Shown here in pieces: positions 8,173 through 17,356 of a stretch of DNA of 64,000 nucleotides; the first letter of the stretch is position 1; each line of letters opens with the position of its first letter. The notes beneath the pieces are model-generated. The model was not told where the DNA came from. It saw only the letters and a program-made list of their open reading frames with translations, and did no database searches. The position numbers and the translations under genes are program-made. Origin of the DNA: Brevinematales bacterium (lineage in GTDB: Bacteria > Spirochaetota > Brevinematia > DTOW01); NCBI GenBank assembly GCA_026415355.1, contig JAOAHF010000001.1, positions 1 through 64,000 of the forward strand. Direction: 5' to 3'.

Positions 8173-8643
8173 TTACCTCCTTGATAGTTTGTAAAAATCC
8201 TTATTTGTTTTATCGATGTACTTTATGATGTTTTGGATGTCTATGACACCTATTAAAGCATTGAACTCTTTTACGTCCACGAAAAATTTTATAAATCTAA
8301 GGTCTTTCCATATGTTTTCTGTATAGCTTTTTATATTTTCATCACTTGCATATATAACTTTGTAAAGTTTATCAACAAGTAAGCATAGTTTCTTGTCGTT
8401 AACTTTACATGTTATGATGTTTGTCAAAGTATTTCCTGTTATGTCTTGTTTAGTTCCAAACAAAATGTTTTTTAAGCTGAACACTGGTATTATTTCTCCC
8501 CTTATATTTACAAGTCCTACAGTAAAGCTAGGAACTTTAGGAATTATGAAAAATTCTTTGCTACTAATTATCTCAACAACATTATCGATTTCTATTCCGA
8601 AAAACTTATTATCTATACTAATAGGTATTAATGATAAAACCAT
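8173..8643 (-). CDS. cheW: Chemotaxis adaptor CheW
   Basis: This 156-residue CheW domain contains FGIEIDNVVEII near residues 14-25, PSFTVGLVNIRGEIIPVFSLK (the conserved V-G-L-x-N-x-R-G-x-I-x-P-V core, 38-58) and a C-terminal FIKFFVDVKEFNALIGVIDIQNII strand-helix. CheW links chemoreceptors to CheA. Neither cheA nor a receptor gene is in the window. It is the first gene of the cheW-cheX-pseudoreceiver-cheY-pdxA set; a 134-base gap separates it from dnaG upstream, where its promoter should lie. Confidence 0.85.
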   Translation of the reverse strand: MVLSLIPISIDNKFFGIEIDNVVEIISSKEFFIIPKVPSFTVGLVNIRGEIIPVFSLKNILFGTKQDITGNTLTNIITCKVNDKKLCLLVDKLYKVIYASDENIKSYTENIWKDLRFIKFFVDVKEFNALIGVIDIQNIIKYIDKTNKDFYKLSRR

Positions 8644-8777
8644 CTGATAGTTATTATGAAAGATGTTTCAATTAGTTTTCTACTGGAGATTACATCGAGG
8701 GGGCAAAGATGTTTAGAAGAATGTTGAGAAAAGATTACTCTCTTGTAAAGGATGAAAGTAAAGTTATAAAACGATAT

Positions 8778-10568
8778 TTAGTAACTTATTTTCTTAGTTT
8801 CTTTTATTTTTTTCTCTTCAATAGTTAGAAATTGTTTTTCTTCTAGTAATTCCTCGATAAGTTCCTGATCTGGTGAGGTTTTTGAAACTTTTTCTATGAT
8901 GCTCTGAAGTTCTTTTTTCTTTTCTCTTATTGTTTTTATTTTGTATAGTGTAAGCAAAAATTCAAAATCATCTTTTAGGTTTTCAGAAAAGGTCTTTATT
9001 ATTGAGGATGCTTTTGATTCAACTTCAGACTGAAGCAAGTAAAGAGTATTGATCTTATCGTCATCGATTTCTTCATTATTCAAATAGTTATCTAAGAAAC
9101 TTAGATAATTTCTTGAGGTTTCATCTTTTATATCTTGAATATCCACTTCTGCTTTTAGGTTTTCTAGTAGGGAGTTGTTTTTACTTATAAAGTATGAAAT
9201 TACAATTTCTAAGCTGGAACTAGGTAATTTTGAATATGATATTGAAATATTATCACTTATGATTTTCTGCTTCTGTTGATATTTTTCAAACTCTGATTTT
9301 ATTATAACTTCGCTAACTTTCATAACTTCAGCAATTTTTTTCAAGCCTTCTTCTTTATCGTAGATATTTTTTAGTAAAGATATAAAGTAAAACATTCTTG
9401 TTAAGAAAGACATTTTTATATTTTTATCTGATGTCCTTATTTGCTCTTTGTTTACTTCCAAGAAGAAATCAATTATGTTATAGGAGTATTTAGTTATAAG
9501 GTTTTGATCTATTGTTTCAGTTTTGTGTTCAAATGATGATATAAATTCATCAGGATCTTTATAAGGTGTTTTTACTATTTTTACTTCTAAATCTGAGTTA
9601 TTGATTATGAAAGGAATTGTTCTTTCAGTAGCATTTAGTCCGGCGCTATCATTATCAAAGAATAAATAAATCTCTTTTGCCATCTTTGAAATTAATCTTA
9701 GCTGCTCTAATGTAAGAGCAGATCCCATAACCCCACAACTATTTGTTATATTGTTCTTGTGAAGTGATATTACATCAAAATATCCTTCTACTAATATGAC
9801 TCTTCCTGTTTCTCTTATAGAATTTCTAGCGTGGTTTAGTCCGAAAAGAATGTTTCTTTTTTTGAATATTGGGGTTTCAGGTAAATTTAGATATTTTGCC
9901 TTTTCATCTTTAGATAACGTTCTACCAGCAAAACCTACAATCTCCCCATACTCATTCTCAATCGGTAATGTGATTCTATATCTAAACGTGTCTATTGGAC
10001 CACTACTTGTGTTAACAACTAGTCTTGACTCAAATATGGTGTCATCAGTAAAGAACTTCGATTTCAAAAACCTGTATAAGGTATCCTTTGAATTTGGAGC
10101 CATACCGAATTTAAACTTTTCGGCAGTTTTACTATCTACCTTTCTACTTTTTAGATATTTTATTCCTTCTTTTGATTTATCTCCTTTTGTTAGGTAAGAT
10201 GAAAAAAATTTCTGTGCTTCTATATTGATCTGTTTGAGATTTGAGATGAGTTTTGAACTTTTTGAACTTTTGGACAAAAACGAATCTATATCAACACCAT
10301 ATTCCATAGCTAATTTTTTAACTGCTTCCATAAACGATATTTTTTCAATTTCCATTACAAATGTGAATATATCACCACTTTTGCCACATCCAAAACAATG
10401 ATAAAATCCCTTCTCCGATGATACTGTAAAGGATGGGGTCTTGTCATTATGAAATGGACAGTTTGCTATGTAATTTTTCCCAGACTTTTTAAGGTTTATG
10501 TATCTGCCTATAACTTCTTCTATTCTTATTCTATTTCTTAATTCCAATATAGCTTCTTTTATGCTCAT
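8778..10568 (-). CDS. dnaG: DNA primase
   Basis: This 596-residue primase makes RNA primers for replication. The N-terminal CHC2 zinc finger has Cys37, His40, Cys58 and Cys61 (NCPFHNDKTPSF ... YHCFGCGKSGD). The catalytic core follows with GRTLSKDEKAKYLN and the TOPRIM motif VILVEGYFDVISLH, then FFDNDSAG with the metal-binding acidic residues. The C-terminal third is helical and Lys/Glu-rich, as expected for the DnaB-interacting domain. It starts at ATG five bases after hisH. There is no rpsU or rpoD partner, so the macromolecular-synthesis operon is not conserved here. Confidence 0.96.
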   Translation of the reverse strand: MSIKEAILELRNRIRIEEVIGRYINLKKSGKNYIANCPFHNDKTPSFTVSSEKGFYHCFGCGKSGDIFTFVMEIEKISFMEAVKKLAMEYGVDIDSFLSKSSKSSKLISNLKQINIEAQKFFSSYLTKGDKSKEGIKYLKSRKVDSKTAEKFKFGMAPNSKDTLYRFLKSKFFTDDTIFESRLVVNTSSGPIDTFRYRITLPIENEYGEIVGFAGRTLSKDEKAKYLNLPETPIFKKRNILFGLNHARNSIRETGRVILVEGYFDVISLHKNNITNSCGVMGSALTLEQLRLISKMAKEIYLFFDNDSAGLNATERTIPFIINNSDLEVKIVKTPYKDPDEFISSFEHKTETIDQNLITKYSYNIIDFFLEVNKEQIRTSDKNIKMSFLTRMFYFISLLKNIYDKEEGLKKIAEVMKVSEVIIKSEFEKYQQKQKIISDNISISYSKLPSSSLEIVISYFISKNNSLLENLKAEVDIQDIKDETSRNYLSFLDNYLNNEEIDDDKINTLYLLQSEVESKASSIIKTFSENLKDDFEFLLTLYKIKTIREKKKELQSIIEKVSKTSPDQELIEELLEEKQFLTIEEKKIKETKKISY

Positions 10569-10573
10569 AAAAA

Positions 10574-11191
10574 CTAAAATTCAAGTAAAAAGCGTTTTAA
10601 AACTTTCTCACCATTTTTATGACTTTTTTCGGGATGAAATTGGACAGCAAATACATTGTCGGCGAAAATGGATGATGTGAACACCTCTCCATTGTAGTTT
10701 GTAGTTGTGTTTATTATTGTGGTATCTTTGGGAATTGCATAATAAGAATGGACAAAGTAGAAAAATTTACCGTTATCTTCATTTCTAAAAAAATTAGATT
10801 CATTTACAATTTCTATTTGATTCCATCCTATGTGCGGTATAGGTTCTGCTTTGGAGAATTTAACAACTTCTCCTTTGAAAATTCCTATACCTTCGTAAGT
10901 TCCGTTTTCGTATCCTACTTCGAATAAAACTTGTAACCCTACACAAACACCCATAAATTTTTTGCCTTTTTTTATCCAATCCCTTACTAGTTTATCTATA
11001 CCTTTTTGTTTAAGATTCATTATAACATCACCAAAAGCTCCTACACCAGGTAATATTAGCTTATCTGCTTCTTTTAGAGTTTCAATATCAGAAGATACTA
11101 TAACTTGAATTCCAACACTCTGTCCGACCCTGATAATAGCATTAACCATACTTCTTATGTTGCCAGCTCCATAATCAATTACCGCTACCAT
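10574..11191 (-). CDS. hisH: Imidazole glycerol phosphate synthase, glutamine amidotransferase subunit
   Basis: The 205-residue class I glutaminase supplies ammonia to HisF in histidine synthesis. It opens with VAVIDYGAGN and has LPGVGAFGD, the nucleophile Cys83 in GVCVGLQ, PHIGWNQ, FVHSYY and the His186/Glu188 pair in QFHPEKS. All catalytic residues are present. The usual hisF, hisA and other his genes are absent from this window; its only operon neighbour is dnaG. It may therefore partner a distant HisF, or a HisF-like protein in surface-sugar modification. Confidence 0.93.
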   Translation of the reverse strand: MVAVIDYGAGNIRSMVNAIIRVGQSVGIQVIVSSDIETLKEADKLILPGVGAFGDVIMNLKQKGIDKLVRDWIKKGKKFMGVCVGLQVLFEVGYENGTYEGIGIFKGEVVKFSKAEPIPHIGWNQIEIVNESNFFRNEDNGKFFYFVHSYYAIPKDTTIINTTTNYNGEVFTSSIFADNVFAVQFHPEKSHKNGEKVLKRFLLEF

Positions 11192-11576
11192 AAGTTAATT
11201 ATAAAAATATAAAGCTTCAGCTTTATACAAACAATTACTTTTATCAATGGTACTTTACAGTTAATAAAAACATTCTTTTTAGTCACGTAAGAATTACTAG
11301 GAGGTCAGAAGATTAAGCAAAATTTTAGTATCAGATGGTAAATATAACATTAAGTACAAAAATGAGATCTTACAAAGGTATTCTATTGGTAGTTTGGATT
11401 TTTGAAGATTTTTGTTATTAGTCTGTTCGACAAAGTTTACGGACTGTCAAGAAAGCAGCTAAAACAAGTTTCACTTTTTCAAAGCATTTATCGTAAGTAA
11501 TGAAAAATTTCTGACTTGAAAAACTCAGAAAAAAATCCTACTATATTAATAGAAATTTATTTAGTGGAGGTTGTGT
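11192..11576. other. Intergenic region between hisH and the six-module lipoprotein gene
   Basis: This 385-base gap separates two divergent genes. A promoter for the downstream gene is at 11516-11544. An AGGAGG at about 11300 has no start codon at a useful distance. No RNA gene, coding remnant or long repeat could be seen. Confidence 0.5.
11516..11544 (+). promoter_or_regulatory. Candidate promoter for the 11577 lipoprotein gene
   Basis: TTGAAA (11516-11521), a 17-base spacer and TACTAT (11539-11544), about 33 bases before the ATG and upstream of GGAGG. Confidence 0.45.
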
Positions 11577-13559
11577 ATGGTTAGGGTAACTAGACTGATA
11601 GTTTCATTTACTTTGTTAGTGTTTCTCTTTGCTGGTGTATGGTTTTTGTATACAAGTTGTTCGCCTGCACCAGCTGGTAATCAAACAGATAGTATGACTC
11701 AGCAACAGCAGACTATTACCATATCGGGAAAGATAATCAACTATGTATCTAGTTGGAAGCCTTTTGCTACCAAAGATAATGTGAATTTCATATATGGTAC
11801 AGTTGCGAGTAGTGGAGAGCCCAGGGATTATTCTGTAAAAGTTCCTATAAACTGGGGGATTGCTACTGTTGGTATTTATAAAGATGACAATAATAATGGT
11901 TACGTTGATCCTGGCGAAAGTAAGATTACTAAACAAATTACTATTGGAACTGCCAATCTAACTGTTGGATTTGAGGTAGTGCCTATACTCACGGTTAGTG
12001 GAACACTTACGGGGTATCCATTACCTCAGTGGAAAGTTGTTGCTATTGTAGGTACTCAATACTATATATATGGTGTAGTTAATACTTCAACTTATTCATA
12101 CACTATCAATATAGCTTCGAATACTTATGTTTATAAAATAATTGCTTTTAAAGACAACAATAACAATGCTCAGTACGATTTTGGAGAAGCATTTGTTGAA
12201 AGTTCTTTGAATTCCTTTTATATAACGAATAATGTTACTCAGGATATTAATATACCTAACCTCCAAACTATGACATTAAAGGTAGGTATTAGCAACAATA
12301 TCTACGGTCTTAGAATAGGTGTTTATGCTTTTTCAAGTACAGGTAGTTATGTTGAAAAAACGCCTACAAACTTAATTAATTATGAACATACTATACAAAT
12401 TGATGGTTTTCCAGGAGGTAATGTAACTATAGGTTTATACTATGATATAAATAATAACAATTCTCTTGATAAAACAAATACTTTATATTCTCCAATACCT
12501 TTGAATTTGGAGGGTACTCTTGAGGTTACAAATGTATTTTTTGATGCTGTAACTGTTAATGTTCCCGTTAATCTAGTACCACATACGATAACAGGTAAAG
12601 TTGAATACATAAATGGTGCAAGTGGTTTTAAACCTGCTGTTAGTGCTGTTTCAAGTCAGTCATTATTTAGTTTATACTTGTTGTCCATTGGTAGTGTTGC
12701 TGGTAGTAGTTATGTTGTCAGATTCTACACTGTAACAAATATGACTAATACTGATATTGTGGTTAGTATGTTTAAGGATATAAATAACAATTCTTTGAAA
12801 GATCTTTCTGAACCTGCTGTGGAATGGTACTCTACAGGATTTTTTGGTGGTAGTTCATCAAACATAACAATCGATCCTGAGACACCTTCAACAAATACTG
12901 CTAACTTCCACATATTGAGAACATTGATTAATTTATCTTTGGTAGGTACTGATGCTAATCAATTTAAATTTTTAGACTTAGAGTATTTTATATCATTACT
13001 AGCAGGTAACGTTTACCAAGGTATAAATTTACCTCTAAACAACTACGAGTTGTATATCGATACAAATACTAATTTCAACTTTTTTATTATTATTGCTAAG
13101 GATGATAATAATAATGGTATTCTAGAATTACAAGGTTTTTCAGGGAGTTCGGAGTACGATACAACTGGATTTTATCATGTTATAATTTCCAACCAAACAA
13201 CTGTAAATTTGAATTATAATCTTGTGAAAGCTACAATTACTAATGTCATAAATGGTACTCCAAATTCAAGTTATAATCCATTCTTATTTGGTTGTGGATT
13301 GTTTGGAGATACTGGTCAAGGTTATATTTGCTCAACTAGGAAGGTTGAAGCTAATACTGTAGTTATAAACCTATATTCGACTAAGACATTGACAGGTGGT
13401 ATATTTAGCTGTAAGTTAGTTGATGACAATAACATAAACGGTGGTGACTTTTCAGATTTTTCTATTGCAACAAACACGGTAAATGGAACTGGGGAATATA
13501 GTCTGTTGTTTGTTGGTTCAGATGTTTTTACTAATGTGACTTGGTATTATACTAACTGA
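11577..13559 (+). CDS. Surface lipoprotein of six repeated modules with Asp/Asn-rich loops
   Basis: The 660-residue protein uses the ATG at 11577, because GGAGG lies six bases before it; an in-frame TTG six bases further up is poorer. The signal peptide ends LYTSC (Cys28), a relaxed lipobox of the spirochaetal kind. The rest is made of about six modules of 90-110 residues. Each ends with a D-x-N-N-N loop followed by hydrophobic then acidic residues (KDDNNNGYVDPGE, KDNNNNAQYDFGE, YDINNNNSLD, KDINNNSLKD, KDDNNNGIL, VDDNNINGGD). The loops resemble calcium-binding dockerin or EF-hand loops. The modules look like Ig/transthyretin-type surface domains. Function is unknown; adhesion or matrix binding is a guess. 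Confidence 0.75.
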   Translation: MVRVTRLIVSFTLLVFLFAGVWFLYTSCSPAPAGNQTDSMTQQQQTITISGKIINYVSSWKPFATKDNVNFIYGTVASSGEPRDYSVKVPINWGIATVGIYKDDNNNGYVDPGESKITKQITIGTANLTVGFEVVPILTVSGTLTGYPLPQWKVVAIVGTQYYIYGVVNTSTYSYTINIASNTYVYKIIAFKDNNNNAQYDFGEAFVESSLNSFYITNNVTQDINIPNLQTMTLKVGISNNIYGLRIGVYAFSSTGSYVEKTPTNLINYEHTIQIDGFPGGNVTIGLYYDINNNNSLDKTNTLYSPIPLNLEGTLEVTNVFFDAVTVNVPVNLVPHTITGKVEYINGASGFKPAVSAVSSQSLFSLYLLSIGSVAGSSYVVRFYTVTNMTNTDIVVSMFKDINNNSLKDLSEPAVEWYSTGFFGGSSSNITIDPETPSTNTANFHILRTLINLSLVGTDANQFKFLDLEYFISLLAGNVYQGINLPLNNYELYIDTNTNFNFFIIIAKDDNNNGILELQGFSGSSEYDTTGFYHVIISNQTTVNLNYNLVKATITNVINGTPNSSYNPFLFGCGLFGDTGQGYICSTRKVEANTVVINLYSTKTLTGGIFSCKLVDDNNINGGDFSDFSIATNTVNGTGEYSLLFVGSDVFTNVTWYYTN

Positions 13560-13564
13560 TATTA

Positions 13565-13586
13565 AAGGGAGCATCTATGCTCCCTT
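13565..13586 (+). terminator. Rho-independent terminator of the lipoprotein gene
   Basis: A near-perfect inverted repeat (AAGGGAGC, loop ATCTAT, GCTCCCTT) lies five bases after the stop codon and is followed by CTTATTTTT. Confidence 0.8.
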
Positions 13587-13733
13587 CTTATTTTTGGAAT
13601 CAAAATTTTAGTTACGTTATTTACATTTGTGGCAGCATTTTGTCATTCAAAAAAGTTTCAATCGGAATTCAGTATGTAATATTTTTTACTATGTTAGTTG
13701 GTTTTTGCATTTTTAGTTGATTACTCTGTTTTT

Positions 13734-15107
13734 CTATTTTTTTTCTCTTATAAGTAGATATAGAGCTGGCAAGCCTAATACAAAGTTTGAATACCATGCT
13801 CCGACTATTGGATTCATTTCTCCGTTTCTTATTGGTATTTCTGCTACGAATGTTAGGTATGTTTGGAGTAGTATTACTACTATACCGATTATAAGAGATC
13901 CACCTTTACCAGTTCTTACTTTTATCATTATACCGAAGACAAATCCAATAATTCCATAAACAATCGCTGATACGGGTATTGAAGTTTTTTTATGCTGTTC
14001 AAAAACGAAGATATTGTAGTTTACTATTTCCGGAGTTGTATTTATAGTTTTTATCTTTAGATTTAAATCTGAAATGTTAGATATTATTTTTTGCAAATCT
14101 CTATGACTTTTGTTTTTTGTATCATTATCTCTTAGAAGAGATGTTATGTAGATAGGTAGGAAGTATATTAGCTTCTTGTACTCTTCCATGATTTTTTGGT
14201 TCAGTATTTCTAGTTCCTTTAGTTTAGCTTTGACAAGATTTTGAGATGCTATATTGATTATTATTCTTTCTGTTTTATATCTTGACATCAATCTAGGTTG
14301 TTGTTCTGTATTGAATGATGGAATGTAAGATACTTCATAGTCTACCCTTAGTTCTGCTTCTTTGAACTGTGATGAAAAGATGCTACCATCGGATGATTTT
14401 TCAATATATGTTCCGTTATGAAGTAGTATAGTATAATATGGAGTATCTTCTGTTGATATTATTCTTCCTGTACTTGCTTTGATTATTCTTTCTGAGTTCT
14501 GTAGTTTTTGGTATATTTCAACTCCTTTCATGTCGCTACCTTGTATATCTTCAAATCCTATGTTGAAGTCTCCTATTTTTGGAAACTCTCCAGGACTTAT
14601 GTCGATGAATGGTTTTTCTATTCTCATTTTTATCATTGATCTTAGGTACATTTCATTGCCTTTTATTAATATCGTATCGAAGAATACATAGGTTAATCCT
14701 GCTACAAATATAGAGAATATAAGTACAGGTAAAAATAATCTAGTTTTTTTAATACCACTTGCTCGTAAAATTAGAATTTCTAAGTTGGTGGATAGCTTGT
14801 TAAATGTCAAGAGGGTTCCCATAATCATACCTGCGGGTATTGTTATTGCCATAGTAAATGGAAGACTGTAGAAAAATATACTTATGGTAGTCCAAAACTG
14901 TGCCCCTTTTTGTATGTATTGTATGTATATTAGATATATCTCTTTTATCCAGACTACTAGTGATATAACGAGGAATGAGAGGGTATAACTTACTGCTAAA
15001 TCTTTGTAAATCATTATGTCGTATCTTTTTATTGGTAGATACTTTGAACTTATGTGTTTAGAAAGTTTCTTGAGCAGGTTATTTGTGAATACTATTATTT
15101 TATCCAT
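13734..15107 (-). CDS. LptF/LptG-family lipopolysaccharide export permease
   Basis: The 457-residue membrane protein has the YjgP/YjgQ architecture. Three helices lie near the N-terminus (about 36-55, 70-100, 125-145) with the conserved SLPFTMAITIPAGMIMGTLL and NLEILILRASGI segments. A periplasmic beta-jellyroll follows (about 150-290), and three more helices are at about 370-455. Such permeases, with LptB, pull lipid A out of the inner membrane towards LptC/A. LpxA is encoded in the same window, in keeping with an LPS-type envelope. Only one member is here, so F or G cannot be decided. It is a lone minus-strand gene between convergent and divergent neighbours. Confidence 0.88.
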   Translation of the reverse strand: MDKIIVFTNNLLKKLSKHISSKYLPIKRYDIMIYKDLAVSYTLSFLVISLVVWIKEIYLIYIQYIQKGAQFWTTISIFFYSLPFTMAITIPAGMIMGTLLTFNKLSTNLEILILRASGIKKTRLFLPVLIFSIFVAGLTYVFFDTILIKGNEMYLRSMIKMRIEKPFIDISPGEFPKIGDFNIGFEDIQGSDMKGVEIYQKLQNSERIIKASTGRIISTEDTPYYTILLHNGTYIEKSSDGSIFSSQFKEAELRVDYEVSYIPSFNTEQQPRLMSRYKTERIIINIASQNLVKAKLKELEILNQKIMEEYKKLIYFLPIYITSLLRDNDTKNKSHRDLQKIISNISDLNLKIKTINTTPEIVNYNIFVFEQHKKTSIPVSAIVYGIIGFVFGIMIKVRTGKGGSLIIGIVVILLQTYLTFVAEIPIRNGEMNPIVGAWYSNFVLGLPALYLLIREKK

Positions 15108-15265
15108 TTTTTATAAACTTATTCTTTTTGAGTTTCTCTGCTAAACTCAAATTTTCTAATATTTCGGAGAATTTGGTAAGGGAAAATTTTGTAAATGTAA
15201 CTTTGGTAGAGTAATAGATTTTTAAATAGAAAAATGATAGGATAGTTTTTTAAAATTTATAGGAA

Positions 15266-16624
15266 ATGTCGGATTTTAGAGGTAAAAAAGTTTTTATTGA
15301 AACACTGGGGTGTGCTAAGAATGTAGTTGATTCTGAAAGAGTTTCTTATTTACTTGCTCAAAAAGGGGCTACTATAACTAATACTCCTGAAGAAGCGGAT
15401 ATTATTATGGTAAATACTTGTGGATTTATAGAGGATGCTAAACAAGAATCTATTGAATATATACTTTCATACGCAAAGATTAAGGAAGAAATAAACAGAA
15501 AGCGACCAAATGTACAAAAATTAGTCGTGTTTGGTTGTTTAGCGGAGAGATATAGAGATGAGTTGCTCAGGGAAATACCAGAGATAGATTACATATCTGG
15601 TGTAAGAGATTACTTAATGATGGTGGAAATGTTAGGTAGTGATAGTAAATCTAAAATTTTGGATACTTCTTTGGAGTACAGAGATATAGTTTTTGCTGAA
15701 AGAGATTTTAGAAGACTTGTGAATACTGATTTACCTTATGCTTATGTTAAGATATCTGAAGGGTGTAATCACACTTGTTCTTTTTGTGCTATACCCATTA
15801 TAAGGGGTAAGCAAAGAAGTAGAAGTATTGAAAGTTTGGAAGATGAAGTTAAATTTTTGGTTGATAACGGTATAAAAGAAATTATACTTGTATCTCAAGA
15901 TACGAGTAGTTATGGTATTGATTTGTATGGTAAACCAAAGTTATCTGAGCTTTTGTATAGACTAAGTAAGATACAAGGGGTAGAGTGGATAAGATTACAC
16001 TACCTATACCCTACAGAGGTTAGTGATGATATAATAGAGTCTATTGCATCAATTGATAAAGTTTGTAAGTATGTAGATATTCCGTTTCAGCATGCTAGCG
16101 ATAGAATTTTGAAACTTATGAGAAGGGGTGGTAGCAAAGAGGATTATATAAGGCTAATCAATAAATTGAGAAATAGAATAAGGGATGTTGCTATAAGAAG
16201 TACCTTTATAGTTGGTTTTCCCGGTGAGACTAAGGAAGATTTTGATGAGCTTAAAGAGTTTGTAGAGGATGTTAAATTTACATGGGTAGGTATTTTTTCA
16301 TATTCTAATGAGGAGAATACGTATGCTTATAGTATGGTAGATAATGTACCAAGGGCTACAAAAACAAGACGAAGAAATGCATTATTAAAACTTCAACAAT
16401 CTATAACTCAAAACAATTTGAAGAGAATGGTTGGCAAAGTTAAAAAGGTGTTGGTTGATGTTGTTTTAGATGACAATAACTATATAGCTAGGACAGAATA
16501 TAATTCTCCTGAAGTTGATGGTTCAGTTCATTTAGTTTCTTCAAAGAAACTTAAAAAGGGAGATTTTGTTGATGGTTTTATAGTTAAAGTAGTAGGATAT
16601 GATCTGTATGCAAGAACAGTATAG
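15266..16624 (+). CDS. rimO: Ribosomal protein S12 methylthiotransferase
   Basis: The 452-residue radical-SAM enzyme adds a methylthio group to Asp88 of S12. The N-terminal UPF0004 domain binds the auxiliary cluster with Cys16 (ETLGCAKN), Cys52 (NTCGF) and Cys91 (FGCLAERY). The radical-SAM cluster is Cys167, Cys171 and Cys174 (SEGCNHTCSFCAIP). A TRAM domain ends the chain. ETLGCAKNVVDSE at the start is diagnostic of RimO against MiaB or MtaB. The ATG has a weak AGGA. pgsA overlaps its 3' end by 26 bases, a pairing often seen in bacteria. Confidence 0.95.
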   Translation: MSDFRGKKVFIETLGCAKNVVDSERVSYLLAQKGATITNTPEEADIIMVNTCGFIEDAKQESIEYILSYAKIKEEINRKRPNVQKLVVFGCLAERYRDELLREIPEIDYISGVRDYLMMVEMLGSDSKSKILDTSLEYRDIVFAERDFRRLVNTDLPYAYVKISEGCNHTCSFCAIPIIRGKQRSRSIESLEDEVKFLVDNGIKEIILVSQDTSSYGIDLYGKPKLSELLYRLSKIQGVEWIRLHYLYPTEVSDDIIESIASIDKVCKYVDIPFQHASDRILKLMRRGGSKEDYIRLINKLRNRIRDVAIRSTFIVGFPGETKEDFDELKEFVEDVKFTWVGIFSYSNEENTYAYSMVDNVPRATKTRRRNALLKLQQSITQNNLKRMVGKVKKVLVDVVLDDNNYIARTEYNSPEVDGSVHLVSSKKLKKGDFVDGFIVKVVGYDLYARTV

Positions 16625-17228
16625 AGTTAAGATTTTCATAGTGAATGCTTTTACTTTATCTAGAATTTTGATATTACCAATAATATTTTGGTTAATAGTT
16701 AGTGGGGGTGTTGTTAATTTTTTTATATCTCTAATCCTTTTTATTTTGAGTGCCTTAACTGACGCTTTTGATGGTATTTTAGCAAGGAAGTACAATGTTG
16801 AGACTAAGTTTGGATTTATTCTTGATCCTATAGCTGACAAAATTTTGGTTTTAGGAACTTTACTTGCAATTTTGACAATAGACTACCTTATGATACCATT
16901 ATATTTCTTTTTTATCATATTGGTTAGAGACTTTATAGTTAGTTTACTTAAGCCTATTTCTGACAAAAAAGGTTTTCCAATTCCTACCACATTTTTTGCT
17001 AAGGTCAAAACTTCAACACAGTATGTATTAGTGGTATTCGTACAAATCTACCTTGTAATCGTCAATTTGGTTATTGATAAGCCTACGAAAGAACTGTTGT
17101 TTTCAAACTTAGGGATTTTTTCGTTATTTCCTTACTATTCCACACTTATTCTTGTATTGATTACAGTAGTTTCTGGTATTGAATACTTAGTATTGTTTAT
17201 CAAAGGAATATTTGGTAGGAAAGTCTAA
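16599..17228 (+). CDS. pgsA: CDP-diacylglycerol-glycerol-3-phosphate phosphatidyltransferase
   Basis: This integral membrane enzyme makes phosphatidylglycerophosphate. It carries the CDP-alcohol phosphotransferase motif D-A-F-D-G-I-L-A-R ... G ... D ... D (about residues 55-80; LTDAFDGILARK, then FGFILDPIADK). Five or six hydrophobic helices span the 209 residues, the typical number. The start is within rimO; the ATG at 16599 gives an LCMQEQ-type leader, while an ATG at 16608 in the same frame is an equal alternative. Translation is probably coupled to rimO. Confidence 0.9.
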   Translation: MICMQEQYRVKIFIVNAFTLSRILILPIIFWLIVSGGVVNFFISLILFILSALTDAFDGILARKYNVETKFGFILDPIADKILVLGTLLAILTIDYLMIPLYFFFIILVRDFIVSLLKPISDKKGFPIPTTFFAKVKTSTQYVLVVFVQIYLVIVNLVIDKPTKELLFSNLGIFSLFPYYSTLILVLITVVSGIEYLVLFIKGIFGRKV

Positions 17229-17356
17229 TTATGGAGATAGATTTAACAAGGTAAGATAGTTTTGTGAGTATTTTAGGAGATAAATTTAATTTTGAGTTTT
17301 TCTTATAGGACTTTAAACTTTAGTTTATATTCCGAAGATAATATTAGAGGTTTTTT

